A DNA stretch of 61,198 nt from Acinetobacter sp. BY419 (lineage in GTDB: Bacteria > Pseudomonadota > Gammaproteobacteria > Pseudomonadales > Moraxellaceae). This document shows positions 47,357 to 56,532 of the stretch, piece by piece; positions within the stretch are counted from its first letter, which is position 1; every line of letters begins with the position of its first letter. The DNA lies in the NCBI RefSeq assembly GCF_019038395.1, contig NZ_JAGFXZ010000019.1:1-61198 (forward strand). The letters are read 5' to 3'. The translations under genes were made by a program, and so were the position numbers. The notes beneath the pieces were generated by a model that worked only from the letters and a program-made list of their open reading frames with translations, did no database searches and was not told the origin of the DNA.

Positions 47357-48322
47357 ATGAAACAAAAAGTGGTTGTATTTAGTCAAATTGATGCTGATAT
47401 TCAAAACAAGCTCGAACAAAATTATCAGGTTAGCTATATACAACCAAAGCTGGGTGATGTGAATCAACAGATTTTGCAGCAGGTTCAGGATGCCGATGGC
47501 ATGATTGGTGCTGGTCGCTTATTGAATCGTGATAATCTGGCCAGTGCTACCCGGTTAAAAATCATTTCCAGTGTCAGTGTCGGCTATGATAACTATGCAC
47601 TGGATTATTTAAATGAAAAGAAAATCTATCTCAGTCATACCCCGCATGTACTGACTGAGACCACTGCTGACTTGGCTTTTACTTTGCTGATGTCAGCTGC
47701 GCGCAAAGTGACTTATCTGGATCAATGGACCAAGCAGGGGCAATGGCAGCGTACTGTTGGTGAAGCGCAATTTGGTCTGGATATTTTTGGAAAAACCCTG
47801 GGAATTATTGGTCTCGGTCATATTGGGGCTGCGATTGCACGCCGTGGTTTTTACGGTTTTAATATGAATATTCTGTATCATAATCGCCGTGAAAAACCGG
47901 AAATTGCACAAGGCTTAAATGCGCAATATTGCCAGCTGGAAGAACTGTTACAGCGTTCTGACTTTGTGGTTGTCGCAGTAGATTTGAATGTGGATTCCAA
48001 GGCACTGATTGCAGCGGCAGAACTGGCAAAAATGCAAGCACATGCAGTATTGATCAATATTTCACGTGGCTCGGTCATTGACGAGCAGGCACTGATTGAT
48101 GCTTTAAAGGCCAGGAAGATTTTTGCTGCGGGTCTGGATGTATATCAGAAAGAGCCGTTAAAAGAATCAGAATTATTCCAGTTAGACAATGTAGTCACAT
48201 TGCCACATGTGGGTTCGGCTACTGCAGCGACCCGCAAGAAAATGGCGGAACTGGCTTATCGGAATCTGGTAGATGCTTTGGAAGGGCGAGTACCACGTTA
48301 TGTGGTCAATCCGGAATTTTAA
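47357..48322 (+). CDS. D-2-hydroxyacid dehydrogenase (glyoxylate/hydroxypyruvate reductase type)
   Basis: A 321-aa NAD(P)-dependent dehydrogenase. The nucleotide loop is LGIIGLGHIGAAIARRG, the catalytic Arg is in NISRGSVIDEQAL, Glu in GLDVYQKEPL and His in LPHVGSATAATR. It best fits the GhrB/2-ketogluconate reductase branch, reducing glyoxylate, hydroxypyruvate or 2-ketogluconate; which cannot be told. It follows the HolD-like gene by 21 bases and may share its transcript. Confidence 0.9.
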   Translation: MKQKVVVFSQIDADIQNKLEQNYQVSYIQPKLGDVNQQILQQVQDADGMIGAGRLLNRDNLASATRLKIISSVSVGYDNYALDYLNEKKIYLSHTPHVLTETTADLAFTLLMSAARKVTYLDQWTKQGQWQRTVGEAQFGLDIFGKTLGIIGLGHIGAAIARRGFYGFNMNILYHNRREKPEIAQGLNAQYCQLEELLQRSDFVVVAVDLNVDSKALIAAAELAKMQAHAVLINISRGSVIDEQALIDALKARKIFAAGLDVYQKEPLKESELFQLDNVVTLPHVGSATAATRKKMAELAYRNLVDALEGRVPRYVVNPEF

Positions 48323-48438
48323 AACGCATCTCATGTGTAGTTTAAATGGTATTAAAAAATAACATTTTCTTGCGTCTCTGCTCATTGTTCAATGCTATAT
48401 TCAAGACAAATTAGATCGGCAGGATTAGAGATTTTTCA

Positions 48439-49881
48439 TTGAAACGATTGGCGCTAGCGTGTGGCTTAAGTCTGTGTATGGTGACAGGGCACAGCTCTAA
48501 CCATGATTTTAATCAGGCAAATGTGCAATTTTCTGTGCCTGATATTGGTACGGGTGTGGGTCTGCTCGATCAGCAAAAAGAAAAAATGATCGGTGAAAAA
48601 GTCTATCGTGAAGTACATAAACAAATGCCAGTAATGCAGAATCCATGGCTAGAAGACCAGTTGCTTTCTGTATTTTCCCATATTCTCAGTCAAACTCAAT
48701 TGCAACAGCCCATCGGTTTGCTGGTGATTAATGACCCGCAAATTAATGCTTTTGCTGTTCCAGGTGGGCTCTTTGCCCTTAATGCAGGTCTGATTAATTC
48801 AGCCCGCAACATGGATGAAGTGGCAGGTGTGATGGCGCATGAAATTGCACATGTCACACAACGTCATTACAGTCGCTCCCAAGATGCCTTTAAGGGGCAG
48901 GGTTTGCTGGCACTGGCGGGAATTCTTGTCGGTGCTTTGGTGGCTTCTCAGGCAGATGGTGATGTAGGTGCCGCGGTCATGATGGGTTCTCAGGCAGCAC
49001 TGGTGGATAAACAGCTTACCTATAGCCGTAATCAGGAACGTGAAGCAGACCGGATAGGTATGCAATATATGTATCGTTCCGGCTATAACCCGCATAGCAT
49101 GGCAGACTTTTTTGAAGTCATGCATCGCTCTAGTAGTCGGTTAAGCTTTTTGCCAGATTTCTGGTTCACGCATCCACTTACCACCGAACGTATGAGCGAG
49201 GCCCGTTTACGTGCCAACCAGCTTCCTGCGGTGAAACGTAATCTCAATGACCAGGACTTTGAAATTATCAAGTGGTATAGCAGGGTATTGTCCCGTCAGA
49301 CTGATGCAGAGCAGCTTATATTGATGGACCAGCGGAATAATTTTGCAGGTCAGCTTGCCTTGACTGCCTATCATATACAGCAAGGTGATTTCCAAGCGGC
49401 GCAAACTGCCCTAGATCAGGCGAAAAAGCATAACCAAATGCATCCTTTACAGGTTTTATTTCAAACTGATATTTATCTGGGGCAGAATCAACTGGATGTA
49501 GCCCTCAAAAGTGTCGCTTCCGCAGCGCGTATTATGCCGGAAAACCGTGCCCTCAATTATAAATATGCAGAAGTCTTGATTCGTGCCAAGCAGCCGGATC
49601 AGGCGAAAGCCTTGGTGCAGCGATTTCTAAATGCCAATTCACGCGATGTGAATGGCTGGCGGCTGATGCAACTGGCGGCCAATGCAGAGCCAGATTCGGC
49701 GATTAAGGCTGCCAATGTGCTGCGCTATCGTGCAGAGGTGGAATACTGGTCAGGATATGAAGAAACCGCGATCAAATCATTATTACATGCACAGCGCACC
49801 GCCAAGAATAACCAGTCTTTATCGGCCGCAATTCGCCAGCGTCTGAAACAGATGCAGCAGGCACATCAATATAAGATTTAA
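48439..49881 (+). CDS. bepA: BepA-like periplasmic M48 metalloprotease with TPR
   Basis: A 480-aa protein with a signal peptide (KRLALACGLSLCMVTGHS). The intact zinc motif HEIAH (residues 134-138, in VMAHEIAHVTQRH) and the third ligand Glu in NQEREADRIGMQYM mark an active M48 protease. The C-terminal half (about 290-475) is helical and TPR-like. E. coli BepA (YfgC) has this layout and controls assembly and degradation of LptD and other outer-membrane proteins. The start is TTG 48439; no ATG would keep the signal peptide. The protein is active where the M48-like gene at 44.6 kb is not. Confidence 0.88.
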   Translation: MKRLALACGLSLCMVTGHSSNHDFNQANVQFSVPDIGTGVGLLDQQKEKMIGEKVYREVHKQMPVMQNPWLEDQLLSVFSHILSQTQLQQPIGLLVINDPQINAFAVPGGLFALNAGLINSARNMDEVAGVMAHEIAHVTQRHYSRSQDAFKGQGLLALAGILVGALVASQADGDVGAAVMMGSQAALVDKQLTYSRNQEREADRIGMQYMYRSGYNPHSMADFFEVMHRSSSRLSFLPDFWFTHPLTTERMSEARLRANQLPAVKRNLNDQDFEIIKWYSRVLSRQTDAEQLILMDQRNNFAGQLALTAYHIQQGDFQAAQTALDQAKKHNQMHPLQVLFQTDIYLGQNQLDVALKSVASAARIMPENRALNYKYAEVLIRAKQPDQAKALVQRFLNANSRDVNGWRLMQLAANAEPDSAIKAANVLRYRAEVEYWSGYEETAIKSLLHAQRTAKNNQSLSAAIRQRLKQMQQAHQYKI

Positions 49882-49987
49882 AACTGAACTGGGTTTTAAG
49901 TTTTTGTATCGGGATGATATAGCAAGCTTATGCGAAATCAGGCTACAATCTTTTTAAAGATAAGCTTGATTGAATTTGAAGCAGCGT

Positions 49988-50344
49988 ATGAAAAAAATAG
50001 TATTAGGTATGTTTTTGCTGGGGTGTAGTTATGCGGTATGTGCTGCGAGCGCTATTGAATATATAGAAGCGGTAGAACGTATTAATGCTGACTATAAAAA
50101 GGAATCGCGTCAATTCTTGAGTGGTTTGAATCCACAGCAGCAAGGTTTTAGTCCTGAGCAGAATGCAAAGTTTTGCGCTATTGTCGGGCATTATGTGGAT
50201 CGTTTATATCAGGCAGCTGATCAGAATCGTGCCTATCTGGATCGTCAGTTTCAAAATATGAGCAAGCAGGATGTGATTACAGAAGTGAAGTCTTCAAAAG
50301 AGATGCAATTGCTGAAACGCTATCAGGTCGATTGTCATTTATAA
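49988..50344 (+). CDS. Small secreted protein of unknown function
   Basis: A 118-aa protein from ATG 49988 (MKKIVLGMFLLG) with a signal peptide. The site is either a class I cleavage near VCAAS or a lipobox-like LLGC. The mature part is helical and charged (IEYIEAVERINADYKKE) with two Cys that could pair (FCAIVGHY and VDCHL). The open frame reaches 18 bases further to TTG 49970. No family is recognised. It is convergent with yqeY and has no clear partner. Confidence 0.68.
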   Translation: MKKIVLGMFLLGCSYAVCAASAIEYIEAVERINADYKKESRQFLSGLNPQQQGFSPEQNAKFCAIVGHYVDRLYQAADQNRAYLDRQFQNMSKQDVITEVKSSKEMQLLKRYQVDCHL

Positions 50345-50417
50345 TCAGCATACGCTAAGAACTGCTTTTTTATAAAGGCAGTTCAACGTTAAAGATAAAA
50401 TATTTGAGAAGTGGGGT

Positions 50418-50864
50418 TTAAGCAAGTTTCGCTTTAATTTTAGCGGATACTTGTGCAGGATCGGCGCGCCCGGCTATGAGCGGACGCAGAGAATTCATCA
50501 CCTTACCCATATCTTTCATGCTAGTAGCTTGTTGCGCTGCAATCGTTTGCGCAATCATGGAATCAAGTTCTTCCTCAGTCATAGCTTCTGGTAGAAATTG
50601 AGATAAAATCTCAAGTTCGGCTTGTTCCTTACTAGCTAAATCATCACGGCCAGCACCTGAAAATGCTTTAACCGATTCTTTACGTTGTTTAATTTGCTTT
50701 TCAATGACCGCAAGAACCTGAGCGTCGTCAAGCTCTTTGCGTTCATCGACTTCGATTTGCTTAATTGCTGCCTGTAGACCCCGTATGACCGTCAACTTGG
50801 ACATTTCTTTGGCACGCATTGTTGCTTTCAAAACATCCGTGATTTGGTCTTTTAAAGTCGTCAT
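50418..50864 (-). CDS. yqeY: GatB/YqeY domain protein
   Basis: A 148-aa YqeY. It begins with a helical domain (LKDQITDVLKATMRAKEMSKLTVIRGL) and ends with the tail domain related to GatB of the tRNA amidotransferase (MKDMGKVMNSLRPLIAGRADPAQVSAKIKAKL). The function is not settled; a role in tRNA-dependent amidation is assumed from the GatB likeness. It lies 33 bases after rpsU in the same direction, as in many Proteobacteria, and the pair is divergent from tsaD. Confidence 0.92.
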   Translation of the reverse strand: MTTLKDQITDVLKATMRAKEMSKLTVIRGLQAAIKQIEVDERKELDDAQVLAVIEKQIKQRKESVKAFSGAGRDDLASKEQAELEILSQFLPEAMTEEELDSMIAQTIAAQQATSMKDMGKVMNSLRPLIAGRADPAQVSAKIKAKLA

Positions 50865-50897
50865 TATTTATTCCAGGCAGTCAATCACAAATTAATC

Positions 50898-51113
50898 TTA
50901 GTAAAGGCGAGTAGTACGTACTGATTCACGCGCCAATTTCTTTTGGTAGCGTTTAACAGCAGCAGCTTTTTTGCGCTTACGTTCTTGAGTTGGTTTCTCG
51001 TAGAATTCACGTTTACGTACGTCAGCTAGAACGCCCGCTTTTTCGCATGAACGTTTGAAGCGACGGATAGCTACGTCTACTGGTTCGCCTTCTTTCAATT
51101 TAACTTGTGGCAT
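50898..51113 (-). CDS. rpsU: 30S ribosomal protein S21
   Basis: A 71-aa, very basic S21 with the typical start [21 protein letters not shown] and the C-terminal [10 protein letters not shown]. It joins the small subunit and helps base pairing with mRNA leaders. It is followed by yqeY and is divergent from tsaD. In E. coli rpsU is linked to dnaG and rpoD; neither lies downstream here within this window. Confidence 0.97.
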
Positions 51114-51260
51114 GAAGAATCCTCATATTAGTTAGGGTAAGATCTCAGGCAAAATTGCCCTCAATCACAAGTGAAGGTCAGTATTTTACTCATTTACATC
51201 TCATACCACAAGTCTATAATAGTTGCTGCAATAGAATTGATACAGGTTATAGGCAGTTTA

Positions 51261-52277
51261 ATGATCGTTTTAGGCTTAGAAACGTCGTGTGATGAAACAG
51301 GGCTTGCACTTTATGATAGCGAGTTGGGTTTGCGCGGACAGGTACTTTATAGCCAAATTAAACTGCATGCAGAATATGGCGGTGTGGTTCCAGAGTTGGC
51401 TTCCCGTGATCATGTACGCAAACTGATCCCCCTCATTAATGAGTTGCTGGAGCAAACTGGCATCAAAAAATCAGAAATTGATGCCATTGCGTATACCCGT
51501 GGGCCTGGTTTGATGGGGGCATTGATGACCGGTGCGCTATTTGGTCGAACTTTGGCCTTTGCGCTGAATAAACCCGCCATTGGTGTGCATCATATGGAAG
51601 GGCATATGCTGGCGCCTTTGTTGTCGGAAACCCCGCCTGAGTTCCCGTTTGTTGCGCTTTTAGTATCGGGGGGACATTCCCAGCTCATGGCAGCCTATGG
51701 TATTGGTCAGTATGAGCTGCTCGGTGAATCGATTGATGATGCTGCCGGTGAAGCTTTTGATAAAGTCGCGAAAATGATGGGCTTGCCATATCCGGGTGGT
51801 CCCAATATTTCCAAACTGGCTGAACAGGGTGATCCCGCTGCTTTCGCTTTTCCACGTCCAATGCTGCATCAAGGTCTGGAATTTTCATTTAGCGGTTTAA
51901 AAACGGCTGTTTCTGTACAAATGAAAAAACTCGGTGATGAAAACCGTGATGCTGATATTGCTGCCAGTTTTCAGGAAGCCATTGTAGATACCTTGGTGAA
52001 AAAGTCAGTCAAAGCTCTGAAGCAAACGGGTCTTAAACGTCTGGTAATTGCAGGTGGTGTAAGTGCCAACAAGCGTTTACGTGAGCGTTTAGAAGCGGAT
52101 TTAGCCAAGATCCGTGCTTCGGTTTATTATGCAGAACCTGCACTTTGTACGGATAATGGTGCAATGATTGCATTTGCAGGTTATCAGCGTTTAAAAGCAG
52201 GACAGCATGATGGGTTGGCAGTGACTACTACGCCACGCTGGCCAATGACGGAACTGACTAATCCGACAGAGGCATAG
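51261..52277 (+). CDS. tsaD: tRNA threonylcarbamoyladenosine transferase subunit TsaD
   Basis: A 338-aa TsaD (Gcp/YgjD) of normal length. It begins [19 protein letters not shown], has the metal histidines in [12 protein letters not shown], and [11 protein letters not shown] and [15 protein letters not shown] for ATP and metal. It makes the t6A37 modification on ANN-decoding tRNAs with TsaB, TsaC and TsaE. The open frame reaches back to 51171, but the preceding 30 codons are in the promoter region and unlike the family, so ATG 51261 is taken. It is divergent from rpsU, an old and common arrangement. Confidence 0.96.
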   Translation: MIVLGLETSCDETGLALYDSELGLRGQVLYSQIKLHAEYGGVVPELASRDHVRKLIPLINELLEQTGIKKSEIDAIAYTRGPGLMGALMTGALFGRTLAFALNKPAIGVHHMEGHMLAPLLSETPPEFPFVALLVSGGHSQLMAAYGIGQYELLGESIDDAAGEAFDKVAKMMGLPYPGGPNISKLAEQGDPAAFAFPRPMLHQGLEFSFSGLKTAVSVQMKKLGDENRDADIAASFQEAIVDTLVKKSVKALKQTGLKRLVIAGGVSANKRLRERLEADLAKIRASVYYAEPALCTDNGAMIAFAGYQRLKAGQHDGLAVTTTPRWPMTELTNPTEA

Positions 52278-52292
52278 ATTGCAGCTTGCAAG

Positions 52293-52316
52293 AAAGAGGC
52301 CTAGGCCTCTTTTTTT
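52293..52316 (+). terminator. Terminator after tsaD
   Basis: AAAGAGGCC and GGCCTCTTT are perfect arms around TA, followed by T. Confidence 0.88.
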
Positions 52317-52480
52317 ATTCTGACTGTTTAAATAAAGACTTAATAGAAATGAGATGTTGTGAATATATGTTCTTATAACTTTATTTAAAACTCAAATATT
52401 CTATTGAAACTTGAAAATCGTTTAATAGCTCAGGTTTAGATCATGCAAATTTTACAGGTTTGCAGCAGAGGTTGCTTCGC

Positions 52481-53434
52481 ATGGAAAATATAAATTTCAA
52501 AAGTTTTCAGGATGCTGGACAGGCGGTATTAAAGTTTCTGCATAAGCATTTTGGCTTTAATTTATGGATGATCACCCGGGTAGAAGGTCAAGACTGGATC
52601 GTACTGCAACCTGAAGACCATGGCTATGATGTACAACCTGGGCAAGTTTTTCAGTGGGCTGACTCTTTCTGCTTTCATATGGTGGCAGGTAAAGCGCCTA
52701 GAATTGCACCCCGTTCCGAAGATATTCCGCTATATGCAACTGCACCCATTAACCAGCAGGTGAATATAAAATCCTATATCGGGCAGCCTTTAATCAATGA
52801 GGATGGCAGTCTGTTTGGAACGCTGTGTGCGATTGATCCAGAAACCAAATCAGAAGCTATTGTTCAAGATATGCAATTGGTCGAGTTATTAGGGTAATTA
52901 CTCAGTTCTATCTTGCAGGCGGAATTGCGTCAGATTGAGCAGGTGCGACAGCATGAACTCTTACAGGAAGAAGCCAGTAAAGATGAATTGACCAAGCTAT
53001 ATAATCGTCGTGCCTGGGAAAAGCTGCTGCGAGCAGAAGAAGAACGTTGTAAACAATATGGCCATCCAGCCGCTGTATTATTTATTGACCTGAATGACCT
53101 GAAAAAAGTGAATGACAGTTTGGGTCATGATGAGGGAGATAAGTTAATCCAGCACGCGGCGCAGGTACTTCGGGAAAATGTACGTATGAACGACATTGTC
53201 GCTCGTTTGGGTGGTGACGAATTTGTGGTTCTCAGTGTGGAAAATGATGAGGCAGGTACTGAAAGTCTGCTCGAACGTTTAATTGAGGCTTTTACACAAG
53301 CAAATATTGGGGCGGCGATTGGTATGGCGATGCGTCATCCAACTCATGGTTTGTTTGAAGCACTAGCCCAAGCAGATAAAAAAATGTTTGAGTATAAGCG
53401 TCAGAAAAAATCTAATGAATCAGTAATAAATTGA
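52481..53434 (+). pseudogene. GAF-GGDEF diguanylate cyclase interrupted by an in-frame TAA
   Basis: Two open frames in one register look like halves of one gene. The first (52481-52897, about 138 aa from ATG 52481; AGAGG upstream) is a GAF sensor domain. A TAA at 52895-52897 follows VELLG. The second frame continues in register with LLSSILQAELRQIEQV, a linker helix, and then a complete GGDEF domain with DLNDLKKVNDSLGHDEGD and RLGGDEFVV, so the active site is intact. The whole would be about 317 aa. A CAA-to-TAA change (Gln to stop) is the simplest origin. The second half could still be made from TTG 52913. No deletion is seen. Confidence 0.78.
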
Positions 53435-53904
53435 GAATAGTTGATGCTCTAAATCTCCTGCAAATCATTCAATATTTCATCTGCTAAAGCCAGCGTATGT
53501 TGCAACATTATTCTTAATACTCATGTATGAAGGTTGAGCATAAATCGGCACGCAAAGAAAACTTAATACATTTTTAACTTAAGGATTACAAAGTCTATAA
53601 GCTTTGTTGCAAAGTAAATGGGTCTAATTTAAAGCGTTTAACTTATGTGGAAAAGTGATTCTGGTAAGGGTTAAGGACAAAATAAGCGTTTAATTTATTA
53701 AGATAAGTGTTATTTGAAATATACATTAAAATTACAGAACAAAAATTTACTTTGTTTAAAGTTAAAGCGCTATCAAGGGAAAAAGCTGGTTGCCAGAAAG
53801 AAATATCACCGGCAAGCAGAGCGTTCGAGCTGTTTGTTTTCGAGGTAGCTAATCTTTAGAAATAACCAAATAAAAATGCATAGAAATTTTAGGGAATAAA
53901 TTTT
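53435..53904. other. 470-base gap without a clear gene
   Basis: This stretch is AT-rich. On the minus strand, from about 53505 down to 53453, a short frame reads like the end of a protein (MLQHTLALADEILNDLQEI), which could be a gene remnant or chance. Otherwise I see no conserved motif. The last 100 bases are probably the promoter and leader of the lipoprotein gene; AGGGAATAAATTTT precedes its ATG. No terminator is clear after the cyclase gene. Confidence 0.5.
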
Positions 53905-54951
53905 ATGAAAAAGCAGATTTCTCTCTTTGGACTCGCTGTTGTCTCGGGTCTGCTTAGTGCCTGTGGTGGCGGTGGCGGAAGTGGCTCAGACAGTGCTACC
54001 GTTACTACACCTCCCAATGTTCCTAAGGAAAGTATTTCCCCTGAGCTTTCAGAAGAGTTTGTCCCGTTTGAAGATCAGGATATTGTAGATAAAATTCGCG
54101 ATAAAATTTCTGGAGATACCAGTAATGATACCGACTATAACGTTGCTCTAGGTCACATGATTGGTGAAGTATTTGCAGATTATCCTTATGGGCGTACTGC
54201 ACGTATCATCAAGATTTATAATCTGGGCATCAATAGTATTAAATATCCAAATCTGATCTGCTCGGAAGTAAATACCACAGGCACGGTCAATACCCTGAAA
54301 TTAAAAACGGATAGAGATAACTGTATTATTCTAGATAAAACTTATCGTAAAGGCTCAACGATCACTCAGACGGTGAACGGTGATTCGACGACTTTAAGTT
54401 TTAATAATGTCCGTTATGGTTCGAATGTGGATTTTAATCTCAAGGACGACTATCTGATTTCTGGCACGATTGTGCATCGTAAAACCAAAGATGCAATGGG
54501 GACATCTGAGTCTTATCAAATTGACCATTTGGAATTCCAGCGTATAGCAGAGACGGATCAGGCGGGGGCTTCTGGAACAGCGTTCAATACAAAGAGCAAA
54601 GAATATTTGCAGGTACGTAATTATAATTATAGTCTGGTCGATGATTATGGTAGCGGTAGCAATGGTATTCGTACCTTAAGCAGTCGTGGCACGATTATCG
54701 GGCAGCCTGATCTGGCAGATTATCGTTACAGTTTTAATTTTGATACCACGACCCCATTCAAGATGGAGGAAACTCTATTAAATAACTATAAGCATTTGCC
54801 GAAAGAGGGGATGCTTAAAATTACTGACAGATATGATCAGGTAATTGAAGTCAAGCAGAACCAGCCAGAATCGTTGAAGGCCACTGTTTATTTCAATGGT
54901 AGCGAGATTGATGACCTGCTCTGGTCTACCATTATTGGTGATAAAAAATAA
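53905..54951 (+). CDS. Gly-rich N-terminus lipoprotein of unknown function
   Basis: A 348-aa lipoprotein. The signal MKKQISLFGLAVVSGLLSAC ends at the lipobox LLSAC with Cys20, directly followed by GGGGGSGSDS, a flexible tether. The mature part is acidic at first (PELSEEFVPFEDQDIVDKI) and then probably beta-rich with many Thr, Tyr and Asn. Two Cys (ICSEV, NCIILD) may pair. No family is recognised. It has its own terminator and long upstream gap and does not look like part of an operon. It is likely surface or periplasm facing. Confidence 0.75.
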   Translation: MKKQISLFGLAVVSGLLSACGGGGGSGSDSATVTTPPNVPKESISPELSEEFVPFEDQDIVDKIRDKISGDTSNDTDYNVALGHMIGEVFADYPYGRTARIIKIYNLGINSIKYPNLICSEVNTTGTVNTLKLKTDRDNCIILDKTYRKGSTITQTVNGDSTTLSFNNVRYGSNVDFNLKDDYLISGTIVHRKTKDAMGTSESYQIDHLEFQRIAETDQAGASGTAFNTKSKEYLQVRNYNYSLVDDYGSGSNGIRTLSSRGTIIGQPDLADYRYSFNFDTTTPFKMEETLLNNYKHLPKEGMLKITDRYDQVIEVKQNQPESLKATVYFNGSEIDDLLWSTIIGDKK

Positions 54952-54963
54952 TCCAGAATATTA

Positions 54964-54996
54964 AAAAAAAGCTTCGCATGTGGGCGAAGCCTTTTT
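54964..54996. terminator. Terminator after the lipoprotein gene
   Basis: GCTTCGC and GCGAAGC pair around a 6-base loop with A and T runs on both sides. Confidence 0.85.
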
Positions 54997-55065
54997 ATTT
55001 TTGATTCATCGGCCTTTCGCTGAAAAAACCTGCTGCAAAGCTCTTCAAATGCTCTAAGTAAAAAT

Positions 55066-55386
55066 TCAGATAGATATAGCATCTAACAATAATTCAGCAG
55101 GATAAACCGCTTGCCATGAGGTTTTAAACTGTTTATGTACTTGATCAATCGGGAAAGTGCTGAATTTCGCAATATTTTGTGCCTTTTGAATGCTGTCGGC
55201 GCGCATATATGCAATCAGATAGTCCTGACCGTGAAGTTGCAGATAAAACCAAGACTCTACATGAACCTGTTCAGCCTTGAGGGTTTCAATGACTTCGGCT
55301 TGACGTGCTTTTAAAGTGCGCTGCCAGTCATGAACCTGCTGCATGTGCAAGGGCTTAAGTTGAATGAGAACTGCACCAACATCCAT
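55066..55386 (-). CDS. DUF6176-like small protein
   Basis: A 106-aa protein, likely with a ferredoxin-like fold of the kind seen in small heme-free dimeric alpha-beta barrels. The residues VESWFYLQLHGQDYLIAYMRAD resemble the DUF6176 pattern. No catalytic motif is visible. It lies downstream of the DUF815 ATPase gene on the same strand, but a terminator lies between, so it probably has its own promoter. Function is unknown. Confidence 0.65.
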   Translation of the reverse strand: MDVGAVLIQLKPLHMQQVHDWQRTLKARQAEVIETLKAEQVHVESWFYLQLHGQDYLIAYMRADSIQKAQNIAKFSTFPIDQVHKQFKTSWQAVYPAELLLDAISI

Positions 55387-55436
55387 ATTTTTTATTTTCT
55401 TGATTGACCTGATTTTATATAAACGATCTGTATAAA

Positions 55437-55462
55437 AAAAGCGACCTAAATCGGTCGCTTTT
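55437..55462 (-). terminator. Terminator of the DUF815 ATPase gene
   Basis: AAAAGCGACC and GGTCGCTTTT are perfect arms. On the minus strand the following bases are a run of T. It lies 8 bases beyond the ATPase stop. Confidence 0.85.
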
Positions 55463-55469
55463 AAGCTTT

Positions 55470-56342
55470 TTAAGAGGCATTAAGTTGAGTTGACCCGATC
55501 CAGTGCCTGGAAAACTGATAAGCAGCACGTCCTGAACGCTGACCACGTGCCTGACACCAGCGTAAGGCTTCAGCACGGGTTTCCGGGGTCAATTCCATTC
55601 CTGCTTTTTTAAGATAATGCTCTACAATTTCCAGATACAGATTCTGATCCATTGGGTAGAAGGATAACCATAAACCAAAACGGTCAGATAACGAGATTTT
55701 CTCTTCAATGGCTTCCTGAGGATGTAGCTCGGTATATTGCGGAACATCAACCCGGGTAACAGGCGTATTTTCATGCATAAATTCTGGTAATAAATGACGA
55801 CGGTTACTGGTCGCATAAATCAGAAAATTGCTGGAACCGGATTGTAATGAGCCATCAAAAACACTTTTTAAACTGCGATAATTTTCATCTTCGGCATTAA
55901 ATGCCAGATCATCACAATAGACAATAAATTTCTCTGGTCGGTCTGCAATGAGTTGCTGAATTTGAGGCAGGTCAGACAAATCATCCCGTTCAATTTCAAT
56001 CAGGCGTAAACCCTGGTTTGCATATTCAGTCAGCAGGGCACGCACAATAGAAGATTTGCCTGTGCCCCGGGAGCCGGTCAGCAAGACATCATTGGCGGGT
56101 AAATTATTTAAAAACTGCAAAGTGTTCTGGATGACTTTTTCTTTTTGTCGCTCTATACCTTTTAAATCGGACAGTTCCATCTGTCTAAGCTGATGAATAG
56201 GCTTGAGTTCACCATGTTGCCATTTATAGGCATGAGCAGAAAAATCAGGAGTTTTTTTAAGTTCGGGCAGGCTTTGCTGAAGCTGCTGCAGAACAGTCGA
56301 AAGGGTATTTATAATATGGTCAGGTAACTCAATTTTCGCCAT
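55470..56342 (-). CDS. DUF815 AAA-type ATPase
   Basis: A 290-aa protein with an N-terminal helical part and an AAA core: Walker A in LTGSRGTGKSSIVRALL (about residues 82-98) and Walker B in FIVYCDDLAF. DUF815 proteins are conserved stand-alone AAA ATPases of unknown function. The sensor region YATSNRRHLLPEFM is typical of the group. It is a single-gene unit. Confidence 0.88.
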   Translation of the reverse strand: MAKIELPDHIINTLSTVLQQLQQSLPELKKTPDFSAHAYKWQHGELKPIHQLRQMELSDLKGIERQKEKVIQNTLQFLNNLPANDVLLTGSRGTGKSSIVRALLTEYANQGLRLIEIERDDLSDLPQIQQLIADRPEKFIVYCDDLAFNAEDENYRSLKSVFDGSLQSGSSNFLIYATSNRRHLLPEFMHENTPVTRVDVPQYTELHPQEAIEEKISLSDRFGLWLSFYPMDQNLYLEIVEHYLKKAGMELTPETRAEALRWCQARGQRSGRAAYQFSRHWIGSTQLNAS

Positions 56343-56532
56343 GATCTAAGCATTACAGATTTAAAATTATGCCTAAGATAGTACCACTGCAAAATTCACA
56401 GTCAAAGCCGGGAAAGTATGATAATTTGCTTAAAGTAGAGAATTTTCGTTATTGTAGAGGATAGAAAGTTTGTACACATTTTCTGGCTCTGGGTACGAGC
56501 TGTATCAAGAATAAATATAGGGAAGAAGGCAG

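Noticed and set aside
52895..52897. Selenocysteine at the cyclase stop
   Set aside because: The codon is TAA, not TGA.
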